In this document: positions 1-10,568 of the stretch, piece by piece
Position numbering within the stretch: position 1 is the first letter of the stretch
How the letters are laid out: every line of letters starts with the position of its first letter
Assembly (NCBI GenBank): GCA_024235615.1
Contig: JACKMB010000001.1
Span: 1,116,001-1,180,000 of the forward strand
DNA length: 64,000 bases
Reading direction: 5' to 3'
DNA from: Thauera sp.
GTDB taxonomy: Bacteria; Pseudomonadota; Gammaproteobacteria; Burkholderiales; Rhodocyclaceae
The notes under the pieces: generated by a model
Seen by the model: only the letters and a program-made list of their open reading frames with translations
Told to the model about the DNA's origin: nothing
Databases searched by the model: none
Position numbers and translations under genes: made by a program

Positions 1-1148
1 GTCCATTTGCCGCCGAGCACGCTGACCAGGCCCTGCGTCGAGACCTCGACGCGGTGCTCGCGCGAGATCCGGCTGCTGGCGCCGCCCCGCTCGCCCCCGC
101 CTTCACCCTCGCGCTCCCCGAGCAAGGGCCGCAGGCCGACGAAGACGCTGCGCACCGCCTCGCGCGCCGGCGGGCGCCGCAGCCAGCGCGCCGCGGCGGC
201 CAGCAGGTCGTCCACCTCGCCCGCGAGCGGCTCGGGTTCGTCCGGCGCGTCCGTGCGCGGCGTGTCGGTGGTGCCGATCAGCACCTTTCCGCCCCAGGGG
301 ATCATGAACAGCACGCGCCCGTCCGGCATGCGGGGGACCAGCAGCGCGTCACCACCGGGCAGGCAGTCGGCGTCGACCACCACATGCACGCCCTGGCTCG
401 GGCGCAGCAGGGGCCGGGCGGCGGGATCGGCGCGCCGGCGCAGCGCATCGCCCCACACCCCGGTGGCGTTGATCACCGCGCGCGCGGCGATGCGGTAGTC
501 GCGCCCACCCTCGGCCTCGCGTACCACCACGCCGCACAGCCGGCCGTCCTCCTCCACCAGCTCGAGTGCGGCGCAGTGGTTGAGCAGCAGCGCACCATGG
601 GCGCTCGCCGTGCGGGCGAGTGCGAGCGCGAGGCCGGCATCGTCGAACTGGGCGTCGTGGAAGGCGACGCCGCCGTGCACGCCTTCGTCGCACAGGCCGG
701 GCAGCGCCGCGCGCAGGCCGACGGGATCGAGCATCCTGCAGCCACCCAGCCCCTCGGCCCCCGCGAGCGCCTCGTAGGCGCCGAGGCCGACACGCAGCAG
801 GAGCCGCTCCGCCAGGTTGCGCGCCGGCACCACGAAGCGCAGCGGATGCACCAGCGCGGGGGCGTTGCGCAGCAGCCGCGCGCGCTCGCGCAAGGCCTCG
901 CGCACCAGGCCGATGCGGCCCTGGGCGAGGTAGCGCACGCCGCCGTGGATCAGCTTGGTCGAGCGCGAACTGGTGCCGGCGGCGAAGTCGCGCGCCTCCA
1001 CCAGCAGCACCGAATGGCCGCGCGCCGCGGCGTCGAGCGCGCAGCCCAGCCCGGTGGCGCCGCCACCGACCACGACCATGTCGACCGCGCGCATGTCGGC
1101 GAGACGAGCAAGCAGGCGGTTGCGGGCGTGCGGATGGCCAGCGTCCAT
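1..1148 (-). CDS. glpD: glycerol-3-phosphate dehydrogenase, 3' end outside window
   Basis: FAD-dependent aerobic sn-glycerol-3-phosphate dehydrogenase, which oxidises glycerol 3-phosphate to dihydroxyacetone phosphate and passes electrons to quinone at the inner membrane. About 382 N-terminal residues are visible and the frame is open to the left edge, so the C-terminus is cut by the window, not mutated. The FAD-binding Rossmann motif VVVGGGATGLGCALDA starts near residue 25. It is followed by SSRSTKLIHGGVRYL and, further on, MIPWGGKVLIGTTDT. The conserved SVLGGKW stretch sits at the window edge. The ATG at 1148 is 22 nt after the glpK stop, so the two are probably one operon. Internal ATG codons at 1094 and 1079 are alternative starts. 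Confidence 0.93.
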   Translation of the reverse strand, partial: MDAGHPHARNRLLARLADMRAVDMVVVGGGATGLGCALDAAARGHSVLLVEARDFAAGTSSRSTKLIHGGVRYLAQGRIGLVREALRERARLLRNAPALVHPLRFVVPARNLAERLLLRVGLGAYEALAGAEGLGGCRMLDPVGLRAALPGLCDEGVHGGVAFHDAQFDDAGLALALARTASAHGALLLNHCAALELVEEDGRLCGVVVREAEGGRDYRIAARAVINATGVWGDALRRRADPAARPLLRPSQGVHVVVDADCLPGGDALLVPRMPDGRVLFMIPWGGKVLIGTTDTPRTDAPDEPEPLAGEVDDLLAAAARWLRRPPAREAVRSVFVGLRPLLGEREGEGGGERGGASSRISREHRVEVSTQGLVSVLGGKW

Positions 1149-1170
1149 GAGCGCGACCGGCGCGAGCCGC

Positions 1171-2664
1171 TCAGTCCTGCGCCCACGCCCGCGCGCGCTC
1201 GACCGCGCGTGCCCACTGCGCACGCGCCGCCTCGCGCCGCTCCGCCGGCCAGCTCGGCTCGAAGCGGCGGTCGAGCTGCCAGTGGCTGGCGATGTCCTGC
1301 GGCCGCCTCCACAGCCCACAGCCGAGCGCGGCCAGGCAGGCGGCGCCGAAGGCCGTCGTCTCGAGCAGGCGTGGACGCAGCACCGGCACGCCGAGCAGGT
1401 CGGCCTGCAGCTGCATCAGCAGGTCGTTGGCCGCGGCACCGCCATCGACGCGCAGCTCGGCGAGCGGCGCGGCGCCGTCTCGCGCCATCGCCTCGACGAG
1501 GTCGGCGCTCTGCTCAGCGATCGCCTCGAGCGCCGCGCGCGCGATGTGCGCCGCGCCGCTGCCACGCGACAGGCCGAGCAGGGTGCCGCGCGCATGCGGG
1601 TCCCAGTAGGGGGCGCCCAGCCCGGTGAAGGCCGGCACCAGCACCACCCCGCCGCTGTCGGGCACGCTCGCCGCCAGCGCCTCGACCTCGGACGCACGCT
1701 TTACCAGCCCGAGGCCGTCGCGCAGCCACTGCACCACCGCGCCGCCCATGAACACGCTGCCCTCGAGCGCATAGCTCGGCGACGCCTCGACGCCGGCCCA
1801 GCCCACCGTGGCGAGCAGCCGGTTGGTCGAGGCCACCGGCGCATGGCCGGTGTTCATGAGCAAAAAGCAGCCGGTGCCGTAGGTGTTCTTCGCCATGCCC
1901 GGGGCGAGGCAGGCCTGGCCGAAGGTCGCCGCCTGCTGGTCGCCGCCGATGCCCGCGATCGGGATCGCAGCCCCGAACAGCGCCGGATCGGTCTCTCCGC
2001 ACACCCCGCTGCTGGCCACCACGCGCGGCAACAAGGCGGGCGGGATGCGGAAGCGCTCGAGCAGCACCGGGTCCCAGTCCATCGAGTGCAGGTTGAAGAG
2101 CAGCGTGCGCGCGGCGTTGCCGGGGTCGGTCACATGCAGCCGGCCGCCGCTCAGGTGCCACACCAGCCAGCTGTCGATGGTGCCGAAGGCGAGCTCGCCG
2201 CGCTCGGCGCGGGCGCGCGCATCGGGGACGTGGTCGAGCAGCCAGGCGAGCTTGGTGGCCGAGAAGTACGGATCGAGCTCCAGACCGGTGCGCACGCGCA
2301 CGTCCTCGGCCCAGCCCGCGGCGCGCAGGCGCTCGCACTCGGCCGCGGTGCGGCGGTCCTGCCAGACGATCGCGGGGGCGAGCGCACGCCCGCTGGCACG
2401 CTCCCACAGCACGGTGGTCTCGCGCTGGTTGGCGATGCCGATGGCCGCCACCTGGCGTGCGGCCACCCCGGCGTTGGCGAGCGCCTCGCGGGCGCAATCG
2501 AACTGGGTGCGCAGGATGTCCTGGGGGTCGTGCTCGACGCGGTCGGGCGCCGGGAAGTGTTGCGCGAACGCCTGCTGGGCGAGGCCGCGCACACGACCGC
2601 CGGCGTCGAACACGATCGCGCGCGAGCTGGTGGTGCCCTGGTCGAGGGCGAGCAGGTAGGCCAT
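1171..2664 (-). CDS. glpK: glycerol kinase
   Basis: ATP-dependent phosphorylation of glycerol to sn-glycerol 3-phosphate, the substrate of the GlpD encoded just downstream. The 497-residue length is typical of the FGGY carbohydrate kinase family. The N-terminal phosphate-binding motif GTTSSR is at residues 10-15. The catalytic aspartate is expected at D242 in [11 protein letters not shown], followed by the [12 protein letters not shown] segment typical of GlpK. The start ATG is preceded by GGAG at suitable spacing. No glpF-type facilitator gene is next to it. The gene on the other side of the promoter region is a divergent DMT permease. Confidence 0.97.
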   Translation of the reverse strand: MAYLLALDQGTTSSRAIVFDAGGRVRGLAQQAFAQHFPAPDRVEHDPQDILRTQFDCAREALANAGVAARQVAAIGIANQRETTVLWERASGRALAPAIVWQDRRTAAECERLRAAGWAEDVRVRTGLELDPYFSATKLAWLLDHVPDARARAERGELAFGTIDSWLVWHLSGGRLHVTDPGNAARTLLFNLHSMDWDPVLLERFRIPPALLPRVVASSGVCGETDPALFGAAIPIAGIGGDQQAATFGQACLAPGMAKNTYGTGCFLLMNTGHAPVASTNRLLATVGWAGVEASPSYALEGSVFMGGAVVQWLRDGLGLVKRASEVEALAASVPDSGGVVLVPAFTGLGAPYWDPHARGTLLGLSRGSGAAHIARAALEAIAEQSADLVEAMARDGAAPLAELRVDGGAAANDLLMQLQADLLGVPVLRPRLLETTAFGAACLAALGCGLWRRPQDIASHWQLDRRFEPSWPAERREAARAQWARAVERARAWAQD

Positions 2665-2705
2665 GGCGACTCCGCACGGGGGCTGACCGGGATGCCATGA
2701 GCCTA

Positions 2706-2726
2706 GCGCCGGACGCGCTCCGGCGC
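2706..2726. repeat. 8-bp perfect inverted repeat between glpK and the DMT permease
   Basis: GCGCCGGA and TCCGGCGC are separated by 5 nt in the divergent intergenic region, about 40 nt upstream of glpK. This could be an operator for a regulator of the glp genes or a hairpin in the glpK leader. No known consensus was recognised. Confidence 0.4.
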
Positions 2727-2787
2727 CACCCCGGGAAAGCCACGATGTGATTCAATGGAGGCCCTTCGTTGCAGCGCAGCAACCGCC

Positions 2788-3660
2788 ATGCCCGCATTCT
2801 GGATGATCGTCTCCTGCTTCCTGTTCGCCTGCATGGGGGTGTGCGTGAAGCTGGCGTCGGGGGTGTTCTCGACCGGCGAGATCGTGTTCTGGCGCGGGCT
2901 CGTCAGCATGCTGATGATGGTGGGCCTGGCGGCAAGCCGCGGCATCGGGCTGAGGACGCCGCACTGGAAGATGCACCTGTCGCGCAGCGTGTCGGGCTCG
3001 ATCGCGCTCGGCTGCTACTTCTTCGCGATCGGCCTGCTGCCGCTGGCGACCGCGGTGACCCTGAACTACACCTCGCCGCTCTTCGTCGCCCTGGTGCTGG
3101 CGCTGTTCTTCGGCGAGCGCCTGCGCGGCCCCGCCGTGCTTGCGATCCTCGCCGGCTTCGCCGGCGTGGTGGTGCTGCTGCGCCCGACGCTGCAGCCGGA
3201 CCAGTGGCTGGGCGCGCTCGCCGGGCTGGCCTCGGGGGCCCTGGCCAGCCTCGCCTACGTGAGCCTGCGCGAGCTCGGCCGCGCCGGCGAGCCGGAGGTG
3301 CGCACGGTGTTCTGGTTCTCGGTCATGACCTCGGCGATGGGCCTGGCGTGGGCGCTCGCCGGCGAGCTGCACCGGCCCGACGGCCTGCAGCTCGCCACCC
3401 TGCTCGGCGTCGGCCTCTTCGGCGGGCTGGCCCAGCTCGCGATGACGCGCTCCTACCGCTACGGCCGCACCGTGGTGTCGGCCAACCTGAGCTACGCCAC
3501 GGTGATCTTCGCCAGCCTGTTCGGCATGCTGCTGTGGGACGAGATCATGCCGGCCTCGTCCTGGCTCGCGGTGGGGCTGATCGTGGCCGGCGCGATCGGC
3601 GTCTCGCTCGCCACCCCGAAGCCGTCACCGCTGCCGGCGCGCGCCGCGGCGACGGATTGA
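2788..3660 (+). CDS. DMT-superfamily permease with two EamA domains
   Basis: Predicted inner-membrane transporter of the drug/metabolite (EamA/RhaT) family, with about ten hydrophobic segments in two homologous halves over 290 residues. The N-terminus runs straight into the first helix (FWMIVSCFLFACMGVCVKLA). A typical EamA pattern (LNYTSPLFVALVLALFFGE) closes the first half, and the second half contains LGLFGGLAQLAMTRSYRYG-like sequence. The substrate cannot be read from sequence. The start is uncertain: an in-frame ATG at 2755 would add 11 residues unlike a transporter N-terminus, and neither start has a strong ribosome-binding site. It is divergent from glpK, with no evident functional link. 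Confidence 0.85.
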   Translation: MPAFWMIVSCFLFACMGVCVKLASGVFSTGEIVFWRGLVSMLMMVGLAASRGIGLRTPHWKMHLSRSVSGSIALGCYFFAIGLLPLATAVTLNYTSPLFVALVLALFFGERLRGPAVLAILAGFAGVVVLLRPTLQPDQWLGALAGLASGALASLAYVSLRELGRAGEPEVRTVFWFSVMTSAMGLAWALAGELHRPDGLQLATLLGVGLFGGLAQLAMTRSYRYGRTVVSANLSYATVIFASLFGMLLWDEIMPASSWLAVGLIVAGAIGVSLATPKPSPLPARAAATD

Positions 3661-3722
3661 GCACGGCCAGTGCGCGGACTATAGTGGGGACATCTTCGAC
3701 CCTCACCCCCAGGGAGGCTGCC

Positions 3723-4100
3723 ATGATCAGCACCGAGAGCACCGACAAGCTCGTCTCGCTCGTCGTCTTCGGCGAATTCACCCTCGCCGACTACAAGGAG
3801 TTCGAGGACGTGGTCAATTACCGCATCCAGTTCAGCGGGCCGGTCGACCTCCTCTTCGACCTGCGCCAGATGGCCGGCTTCACCCTCGACGTGGCGTGGG
3901 AGGAAATCAAGTTCTCGCGCCAGCACGCGGGCGACTTCCGCCGCATCGCGGTGCTCACGCAGGACCAGTGGCTGACCTGGAGCGCCTGGGTGTCGCAGCT
4001 CTTCGTGACCGCCGAGGTCAAGGTCTTCGACGACGAGGACGAGGCGCGCGCCTGGCTGGCCGCCGACACCGCCGCAGAGACCGCGGGCAGCGCGCAGTGA
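3723..4100 (+). CDS. SpoIIAA/STAS-like protein
   Basis: Small cytoplasmic protein of 125 residues resembling the SpoIIAA-like family (STAS fold). These proteins are usually of unknown role and are often proposed to bind lipids or partner proteins. Visible hallmarks are the early beta strand LVSLVVFGEFTLADYKEF, the FDLRQMAGFTL segment and the C-terminal VKVFDDEDEARAWL segment. A strong ribosome-binding site (AGGGAGG) precedes the ATG. The stop codon overlaps the GTG start of the rhodanese gene (GTGA), so the two are translationally coupled. Confidence 0.8.
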   Translation: MISTESTDKLVSLVVFGEFTLADYKEFEDVVNYRIQFSGPVDLLFDLRQMAGFTLDVAWEEIKFSRQHAGDFRRIAVLTQDQWLTWSAWVSQLFVTAEVKVFDDEDEARAWLAADTAAETAGSAQ

Positions 4101-4951
4101 ACGCTTCGTACGCGACGCTGATCGGCGCCATCGAGCTCGCGCCGCATCTGCGCGACGCCGACTGGGTCGTGTTCGATTGCCGTGCCGACCTCGTCGACCC
4201 GGCCTTCGGCCAGCGCGCCTACGGCTCGGCACACCTGCCGGGGGCCTTCTTCATCGACCTCGAGACCGGGCTTTCGGGGCCGAAGACCGGCCGCAACGGG
4301 CGCCACCCCCTGCCCGATCCCGCCAGCCTCGCCGCCCGGCTCGCCGCCTGCGGGGTGGGCAACCACAGCCAGGTCGTCGCCTACGACGACGCCGGCGGTA
4401 TGTTCGCTGCCCGTCTGTGGTGGATGCTGCGCTGGCTCGGTCATGATCGTGTCGCGGTGCTCGACGGCGGGCTGCAGGCCTGGATGGCGGCCGGACTGGC
4501 GCTCGACGACGAGCCGCCGGCTGCACGCCCGGCGACCTATACCCTGGCCTTGCGCCCGGACCGGGTCGATGCGCGGTACGTGCATGAACACCTCGGCAGG
4601 CCCGACATGCTGCTGCTCGATGCGCGCAGCCCCGACCGCTTCCGCGGCGAGAACGAGGTGCTCGATCCGGTGGGCGGACACATCCCCGGCGCGCGCAACC
4701 GCTTCTTCCGCGACAACCTCGACGAGCGCGGCTGCTTCAAGCAGGCCTCGGTGCTGCGCGAGGAGTTCGCCAGCCTGCTCGGCGCACACACGCCACGCCA
4801 GGTCGTGCATCAGTGCGGCTCGGGCGTCACCGCCTGCGTGAACCTGCTCGCGATGGAGTCCGCCGGACTGACCGGCTCGCGCCTGTATGCGGGCTCGTGG
4901 AGCGAATGGTGCGCCGACCCCGAACTGCCGGTGGCGCGCGGACCGGCCTGA
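4097..4951 (+). CDS. sseA: thiosulfate/3-mercaptopyruvate sulfurtransferase
   Basis: Two-domain rhodanese of 284 residues that transfers sulfane sulfur from 3-mercaptopyruvate or thiosulfate to a thiol acceptor. The catalytic loop in the second domain is CGSGVTAC with the active cysteine at C240. This CGSG[VT]-type loop is characteristic of mercaptopyruvate sulfurtransferases rather than classical thiosulfate rhodaneses. The N-terminal domain lacks an active cysteine but keeps the fold motifs GSAHLPGAFFIDL and VVAYDDAGGMFAARLWW. The GTG start overlaps the preceding stop by 4 nt. The C-terminal GSWSEWCADP is a family signature. Confidence 0.92.
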   Translation: MNASYATLIGAIELAPHLRDADWVVFDCRADLVDPAFGQRAYGSAHLPGAFFIDLETGLSGPKTGRNGRHPLPDPASLAARLAACGVGNHSQVVAYDDAGGMFAARLWWMLRWLGHDRVAVLDGGLQAWMAAGLALDDEPPAARPATYTLALRPDRVDARYVHEHLGRPDMLLLDARSPDRFRGENEVLDPVGGHIPGARNRFFRDNLDERGCFKQASVLREEFASLLGAHTPRQVVHQCGSGVTACVNLLAMESAGLTGSRLYAGSWSEWCADPELPVARGPA

Positions 4952-4990
4952 AGGGGCACGGACCCGGACTTTCTGCAGCGCGAGCGAACG

Positions 4991-5797
<807 letters not shown>

Positions 5798-5828
5798 CGC
5801 CCGGCCCCGCTGCAGGGGGCGCGATCGG

Positions 5829-7028
5829 TCAAGACAGCACCACCGAGGCGAACTTGCGCTTGCCCACCTGCAGCACCACGGTCGCGCCGGCGCGCAGCAG
5901 CAGGCCCTTGTCCTCGGCACGCTCGCCGTCGATGCGCACGCCGCCCTGCTCCACCATGCGCATCGCCTCGGAGGTGGTGCCGGTGAGCCCGGCCTGCTTG
6001 AGCACCTGGAACAGCGGCAGCCCCTCGGCGCCGACGTTTACCGTGACCTGCGGGATGTCGTCGGGGATCGCGTTGCGCTGGAAGCGCGCCTCGAAGTCGG
6101 CGAGCGCCTCCTCCGCCGCGCGCTGGCCGTGGAAGCGGGCGACGAACTCCATCGCCAGCATCACCTTGACGTCGCGCGGGTTGCGCCCGCCTTCCACCTC
6201 GGCGCGCAGCTGCGCGATCTCGGCGGTGGAGCGGAAGGACAGCAGCTCGTAGTAGCGCCACATCAGGGTGTCGGACACCGACATGGTCTTGCCGAAGATC
6301 TCCTTCGCCGGCTCGGCGATGCCGATGTAGTTGCCGAGCGACTTGGACATCTTGTTCACGCCGTCCAGCCCCTCGAGCAGCGGCACCATCACCACGCACT
6401 GGGGTTCCTGGCCGTAATGCTTCTGCAGTTCGCGACCCATCAGCAGGTTGAAGCGCTGGTCGGTGCCGCCGAGCTCGACGTCGGACTTCATCGCCACCGA
6501 GTCGTAGCCCTGGCACAGCGGATAGAGGAACTCGTGGATCGCGATCGGCTGGTTGTTGCCGTAGCGCTTGGCGAAGTCATCGCGCTCGAGCATGCGCGCC
6601 ACGGTCTGCTGCGCAGCCAGGCGGATCATGCCGGCAGCGCCGAGGTCGTTCATCCAGGCGGAGTTGAAGCAGATCTCGGTCTTTTCCGGGTCGAGGATCT
6701 TGAACACCTGCTCCTGGTAGGTCTTCGCGTTCTCCAGGATCTGCTCGCGCGAGAGCGGCGGACGGGTGCTGTTCTTGCCGCTGGGGTCGCCGATCATGCC
6801 GGTGAAATCGCCGATGAGGAACTGGACCTGGTGGCCGAGCTCCTGGAAGTGGCGCATCTTGTTGATCAGGACCGTGTGGCCGAGGTGGAGGTCGGGCGCG
6901 GTCGGGTCGAATCCGGCCTTCACCCGCAAGGGCTTGCCGCGCTTGAGCTTCTCGACCAGTTCGGCCTCGATCAGCACGGCGTCGGCGCCGCGCTTGATCA
7001 GGTCGATCGCCGCCTGAACATCAGACAT
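5829..7028 (-). CDS. tyrS: tyrosyl-tRNA synthetase
   Basis: Class I aminoacyl-tRNA synthetase that charges tRNA-Tyr in the cytosol; 399 residues. The HIGH-equivalent HLGH is at residues 48-51 and KMSKS at 226-230. The C-terminal S4-type RNA-binding domain occupies roughly residues 335-395 ([15 protein letters not shown]). The sequence around [15 protein letters not shown] is that of the TyrZ-like branch, shorter than E. coli TyrS. GGAGAAATTG precedes the ATG as a good ribosome-binding site. The gene is divergent from the M23 peptidase gene, with 87 nt between the two starts. Confidence 0.97.
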   Translation of the reverse strand: MSDVQAAIDLIKRGADAVLIEAELVEKLKRGKPLRVKAGFDPTAPDLHLGHTVLINKMRHFQELGHQVQFLIGDFTGMIGDPSGKNSTRPPLSREQILENAKTYQEQVFKILDPEKTEICFNSAWMNDLGAAGMIRLAAQQTVARMLERDDFAKRYGNNQPIAIHEFLYPLCQGYDSVAMKSDVELGGTDQRFNLLMGRELQKHYGQEPQCVVMVPLLEGLDGVNKMSKSLGNYIGIAEPAKEIFGKTMSVSDTLMWRYYELLSFRSTAEIAQLRAEVEGGRNPRDVKVMLAMEFVARFHGQRAAEEALADFEARFQRNAIPDDIPQVTVNVGAEGLPLFQVLKQAGLTGTTSEAMRMVEQGGVRIDGERAEDKGLLLRAGATVVLQVGKRKFASVVLS

Positions 7029-7115
7029 TCAATTTCTCCAAAATTACTTTGCCGAACCGAAGCGCACCTTTGCTACACTTCCGAAAATTTTTTCCACATC
7101 CCAGCCACCGAGACC

Positions 7116-8441
7116 ATGAAGGCCAGAAGGACCCGAATTCTAGCCGATCTGCCGGCTCGACTCCTCTCCCGCCCGCGCACCTGGATTGCCGCCGGTGTCA
7201 CCGGGGTTTCCATCTTCGGCGTGGTCGCCGCAACCGCGGTCGCGCCTGGCAGCCTGCCCGCCGACCTGCTCGTGGAGCGCGTGGTCGAGGCCCTGCCGTC
7301 ACCTGCGGTGACGCGCACCGCTACCGACCCCTCGCTGCCCTACGTCCACTACGAACGCATTCAGCCGGGCGACACGTTGCAGGCGATGTTCAACCGCCTG
7401 CGCATCGACGATGCCGAGGCGCTCGCCCACCTGTCGGGCTCCGACGCCGGCCGCAAGGCGCTGCGTCAGCTGCGCGCGGGCCGCTCGGTCACCGCGGTGG
7501 TGTCGCCGCAAGGCCGCCTTCTCAGCTTCGCGCTGCCGGTCGGCAACACCGGCGCGCAGGTCGTCCTCGAACGCGGCGACGCCGGGCTCGCGCTGCGCGA
7601 ATCGAGCGCCACCGAGCAGACCATGATGGTCGAGATGCGCTCGGGCACGATCACCCACTCGCTCTTCGGCGCCACCGACGACGCCGGCCTGCCCGACAAC
7701 GTGGCCACCCAGCTCGCCACCATCTTCGGCACCTGGATCGACTTCCACGCCGACCTGCGCAAGGGCGATCGCTTCAACGTGGTCTACGAAGCGATCTACG
7801 AGGAAGGCAACCCGGTGCGCGCCGGTCGCATCCTCGCCGCCGAGTTCATCAACAACGGCGAACGCCACGCGGTGGTCCTCTATCGCGGCCCGAGCGGCAA
7901 GGAGCAATACTACAGCGACGACGGCAAAAGCCTGCAGCAGGGCTTCCTGCGCTCGCCGCTGGAGTTCACCCGGGTCAGCTCCAGCTTCGGCCGCCGCCTG
8001 CATCCGATCCATGGCAGCTGGCGCGACCATAACGGCACCGATTTCTCGGCACCGACCGGGACCCCGGTGATGGCCACTTCGGACGCCACCATCGAGTTCA
8101 TCGGCACCCAGCGCGGCTTCGGCAACCTGATCGTGCTCAAGCACCGCAACGACATCACCACCCACTACGCCCACCTCAACGGCTTCGCCAAGGGCCTCGC
8201 CAAGGGGCAGGCGGTGAGCCAGGGCGACCTGATCGGCTACGTGGGCTGCACCGGCTGGTGCACCGGGCCGCACCTGCACTACGAGGTGCGCCTCAAGGAC
8301 GTGCCCGCCGACCCGATGACGGTCGCGCTACCGATGGCCGACTCCTTCAACGACAAGGAGCTCGCCGCCTTCAAGCGCAACACCGCCCACCTGCGCCAGC
8401 GTTTCGCGCTGCTCAACTACGAGCTCGCCGACGCACGCTGA
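7116..8441 (+). CDS. M23-family murein peptidase with OapA/LysM-like N-domain
   Basis: Membrane-anchored or exported zinc metallopeptidase of 441 residues, probably a peptidoglycan DD-endopeptidase or a regulator of amidases. A basic N-terminus and one hydrophobic segment (about residues 25-45) are followed by a region with YERIQPGDTLQAMFNRL, which resembles the OapA/LysM-type domain of YebA/MepM proteins. The C-terminal LytM domain has the zinc ligands H305 and D309 (HNGTD) and the HLHYE motif with H386 and H388, so it should be active. The ATG at 7116 is chosen because it directly precedes the basic/hydrophobic N-terminus. A strong hairpin terminator follows the stop. Confidence 0.92.
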   Translation: MKARRTRILADLPARLLSRPRTWIAAGVTGVSIFGVVAATAVAPGSLPADLLVERVVEALPSPAVTRTATDPSLPYVHYERIQPGDTLQAMFNRLRIDDAEALAHLSGSDAGRKALRQLRAGRSVTAVVSPQGRLLSFALPVGNTGAQVVLERGDAGLALRESSATEQTMMVEMRSGTITHSLFGATDDAGLPDNVATQLATIFGTWIDFHADLRKGDRFNVVYEAIYEEGNPVRAGRILAAEFINNGERHAVVLYRGPSGKEQYYSDDGKSLQQGFLRSPLEFTRVSSSFGRRLHPIHGSWRDHNGTDFSAPTGTPVMATSDATIEFIGTQRGFGNLIVLKHRNDITTHYAHLNGFAKGLAKGQAVSQGDLIGYVGCTGWCTGPHLHYEVRLKDVPADPMTVALPMADSFNDKELAAFKRNTAHLRQRFALLNYELADAR

Positions 8442-8466
8442 GGGCTCCGCGATCGATCCAAAACAA

Positions 8467-8495
8467 AACGGGGCGCCGCGGCGCCCCGTTTTTTT
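8467..8495. terminator. rho-independent terminator between M23 peptidase and erpA
   Basis: A GC-rich perfect hairpin (ACGGGGCGCC/GGCGCCCCGT type) is followed by seven T on the plus strand and preceded by AAAACAAAA. It can therefore work for both convergent genes. Confidence 0.9.
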
Positions 8496-8508
8496 GCGAC
8501 GACCACGC

Positions 8509-8859
8509 TCACACGGTGAACGAAGAGCCGCAGCCGCAGGTGCTGGTCGCGTTCGGATTGCGGATCACGAACTGCGAACCTTCCAGCCCTTCGGTGTAGT
8601 CGATCTCCGCGCCCACCAGGTACTGGTAGCTCATCGGATCGACCAGCAGCATCACGCCGTTCTTCTCGAACGTGGTGTCGTCCTCATTCACTTCCTCGTC
8701 GAAAGTGAAACCGTACTGGAAGCCCGAGCACCCGCCGCCCGACACGAAGACGCGCAGCTTGAGATCGGGATTGCCTTCCTCTTCGATCAGCTCGCGAACC
8801 TTGTTCGCGGCGCTGTCGGTAAAGACCATGATTTCCGGGGTTGCGACTTCTGCGCTCAT
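8509..8859 (-). CDS. erpA: iron-sulfur cluster insertion protein ErpA (A-type carrier)
   Basis: A-type Fe-S carrier that passes [4Fe-4S] clusters to apo-proteins. The protein is 116 residues with the three ligand cysteines of the HesB/IscA family: C44 in [12 protein letters not shown] and C108/C110 in TCGCGSSF. The segment [17 protein letters not shown] is typical of ErpA rather than IscA. The ATG at 8859 is preceded by GAGGAGAAAAC, an excellent ribosome-binding site. An ATG 24 nt upstream is less likely. A pair of direct repeats lies in the promoter region. Confidence 0.95.
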   Translation of the reverse strand: MSAEVATPEIMVFTDSAANKVRELIEEEGNPDLKLRVFVSGGGCSGFQYGFTFDEEVNEDDTTFEKNGVMLLVDPMSYQYLVGAEIDYTEGLEGSQFVIRNPNATSTCGCGSSFTV

Positions 8860-8904
8860 GTTTTCTCCTCTGCTGGGGGACACCGCGGATGATGCGCCTT
8901 CCGC

Positions 8905-8932
8905 GATCGAATCGTCAAAATGTGATCGAATC
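8905..8932. repeat. two direct repeats upstream of erpA
   Basis: GATCGAATC occurs at 8905-8913 and again at 8924-8932, 19 bp apart start to start, which puts the copies on roughly the same helix face. They lie 46-73 bp upstream of the erpA start codon and could be a regulator-binding pair. No known consensus was recognised. Confidence 0.4.
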
Positions 8933-8949
8933 CGGCCGAAACAGTTCCC

Positions 8950-9987
8950 TCAGGGGCTGACCGGCACGATGTCGAGCCCGGTTTCCTCGTCGAAACCGAA
9001 CATGATGTTGAGGTTCTGCACCGCCTGACCAGCGGCGCCCTTGACCAGGTTGTCGATCACCGACAGCACCACCACGGTGTCGCCGCCCTGCGGGCGATGC
9101 ACCGCGATGCGGCACAGGTTGGAGGCGCGCACCGAGCGCGTCTCGGGGTGGCTGCCCGCAGGCATCACGTCGACGAAAGCCTCGCCGGCATAGCGCTTCT
9201 CGTACAGCCCCTGCAGGTCGGCCGCGTCGACGCCCGGCTTCAGGCGGCCGTACAGCGTGGCGTGGATGCCGCGGATCATCGGCGTCAGGTGCGGCACGAA
9301 GGTCAGCCCGACCGCGCGGCCGGCCGCGAGCGCCAGGCCCTGGCGAATCTCCGGCAGGTGGCGATGACCCGGCACACCGTAGGCCTTGAACGAGTCGGCG
9401 GCCTCGGGCAGCAGCGTGTGCACCTCGGCCTTGCGGCCGGCACCCGAGACCCCCGACTTGGCGTCGGCGATCAGATGATCGGTATCGATGAGCCCGGCCT
9501 CGACCAGGGGCAGGAAGCCGAGTTGCACCGCGGTCGGGTAGCAGCCCGGGTTGGCGAGCACGCGCGCGCCACGGATCTGTTCGCGGTTGACCTCGGGCAG
9601 GCCATACACCGCCTCGGCGACGAGCTCGGGCGCGGCATGCTCCATGCCGTACCACTTCTGCCACTCGGCAACGTCACGGATACGGAAGTCGGCGGCGAGG
9701 TCGATCACACGCACCCCGGCGGCAACCAGCTCGGCTGCCTGCTTCATCGCGATGCCGTTGGGCGTGGCGAAGAACACCGCGTCGCACTTCTCCAGCGCGG
9801 CGTCCTGCGGGGTCACGAACTTGAGATCCACCCGACGGCGCAGGCTCGGAAACATGTCGGACACGGCCATGCCGGCCTCGCCGCGCGAGGTGATCGCGCC
9901 CAGCTCGACCCCGGGGTGGCGCGCCAGCAGACGCAAGAGCTCGACGCCGGTGTATCCGGTGCCGCCTACGATTCCAACCTTGACCAT
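8950..9987 (-). CDS. argC: N-acetyl-gamma-glutamyl-phosphate reductase
   Basis: NADPH-dependent reduction of N-acetylglutamyl phosphate to the semialdehyde, the third step of arginine biosynthesis. The protein is 345 residues. The N-terminal nucleotide-binding motif is [10 protein letters not shown]. The catalytic cysteine is C149 in NPGCYPTA, and the substrate-binding segment has [17 protein letters not shown]-type sequence. The ribosome-binding site GAGGAACGAGC precedes the ATG, and GATAAT at 10020-10025 (minus strand) could be a -10 element. It follows rpsI on the same strand but a terminator hairpin separates them. Confidence 0.96.
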   Translation of the reverse strand: MVKVGIVGGTGYTGVELLRLLARHPGVELGAITSRGEAGMAVSDMFPSLRRRVDLKFVTPQDAALEKCDAVFFATPNGIAMKQAAELVAAGVRVIDLAADFRIRDVAEWQKWYGMEHAAPELVAEAVYGLPEVNREQIRGARVLANPGCYPTAVQLGFLPLVEAGLIDTDHLIADAKSGVSGAGRKAEVHTLLPEAADSFKAYGVPGHRHLPEIRQGLALAAGRAVGLTFVPHLTPMIRGIHATLYGRLKPGVDAADLQGLYEKRYAGEAFVDVMPAGSHPETRSVRASNLCRIAVHRPQGGDTVVVLSVIDNLVKGAAGQAVQNLNIMFGFDEETGLDIVPVSP

Positions 9988-10113
9988 GCTCGTTCCTCGC
10001 GACGAAAGACTGAAGCGCGATTATCTCACCATCGGCCGACGCGGGCGGTGAACGCCGCGTTACGGCCGCCGCCCCCGCGCCGCATAAGTCCTCGCGAGCG
10101 GGACGCACAAGCA

Positions 10114-10140
10114 CGAAAGCCGCCCAAGGGGCGGCTTTCG
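10114..10140 (-). terminator. terminator of the rplM-rpsI operon
   Basis: A perfect hairpin, CGAAAGCCGCC/GGCGGCTTTCG with a short loop, lies 24 nt beyond the rpsI stop. The A/T-rich base of the stem provides a modest U tract. Confidence 0.8.
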
Positions 10141-10163
10141 AACTGCGATGCGCGATGACGGGA

Positions 10164-10556
10164 TCAGCGCTTCGAGAACTGCTTGGCGCGGCGGGCCTTG
10201 CGTAGGCCGACCTTCTTGCGCTCGACCTCGCGGGCATCGCGGGTCACGAAGCCGGCGGCACGCAGATCGCCCTTCAGGCCGGCGTCGTAATCGACCAGCG
10301 CGCGGGTGATGCCGTGGCGCACCGCGCCCGCCTGACCGGATTCGCCACCGCCGACCACGTTGACCATGATATCGAAGCGGCCTTCGTTGCCGGTGAGGAC
10401 CAGCGGCTGGCGCACGATCATGCGGCCGGTTTCACGCGAGAAAAACTCGTCGACCGGCTTGCCGTTGACGACGATGTTGCCGGTGCCCGGCTTGATGAAC
10501 ACACGAGCGACCGCAGTCTTGCGGCGGCCGGTACCGTAGTTGTAAGTGACAGCCAT
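10164..10556 (-). CDS. rpsI: 30S ribosomal protein S9
   Basis: Small-subunit ribosomal protein of 130 residues whose C-terminal tail reaches toward the P-site tRNA. Recognised by the N-terminal [19 protein letters not shown], the middle [19 protein letters not shown] and the basic tail ending in [11 protein letters not shown]. The last Arg is the universally conserved residue that contacts tRNA. It lies 12 nt downstream of rplM, the usual L13-S9 operon. Confidence 0.98.
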   Translation of the reverse strand: MAVTYNYGTGRRKTAVARVFIKPGTGNIVVNGKPVDEFFSRETGRMIVRQPLVLTGNEGRFDIMVNVVGGGESGQAGAVRHGITRALVDYDAGLKGDLRAAGFVTRDAREVERKKVGLRKARRAKQFSKR

Positions 10557-10568
10557 CTATCGGCTCCT

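Noticed and set aside
1-1148. glpD pseudogene or frameshift
   Set aside because: The frame from the ATG at 1148 to the window edge is open and carries all expected motifs; only the window cuts it.
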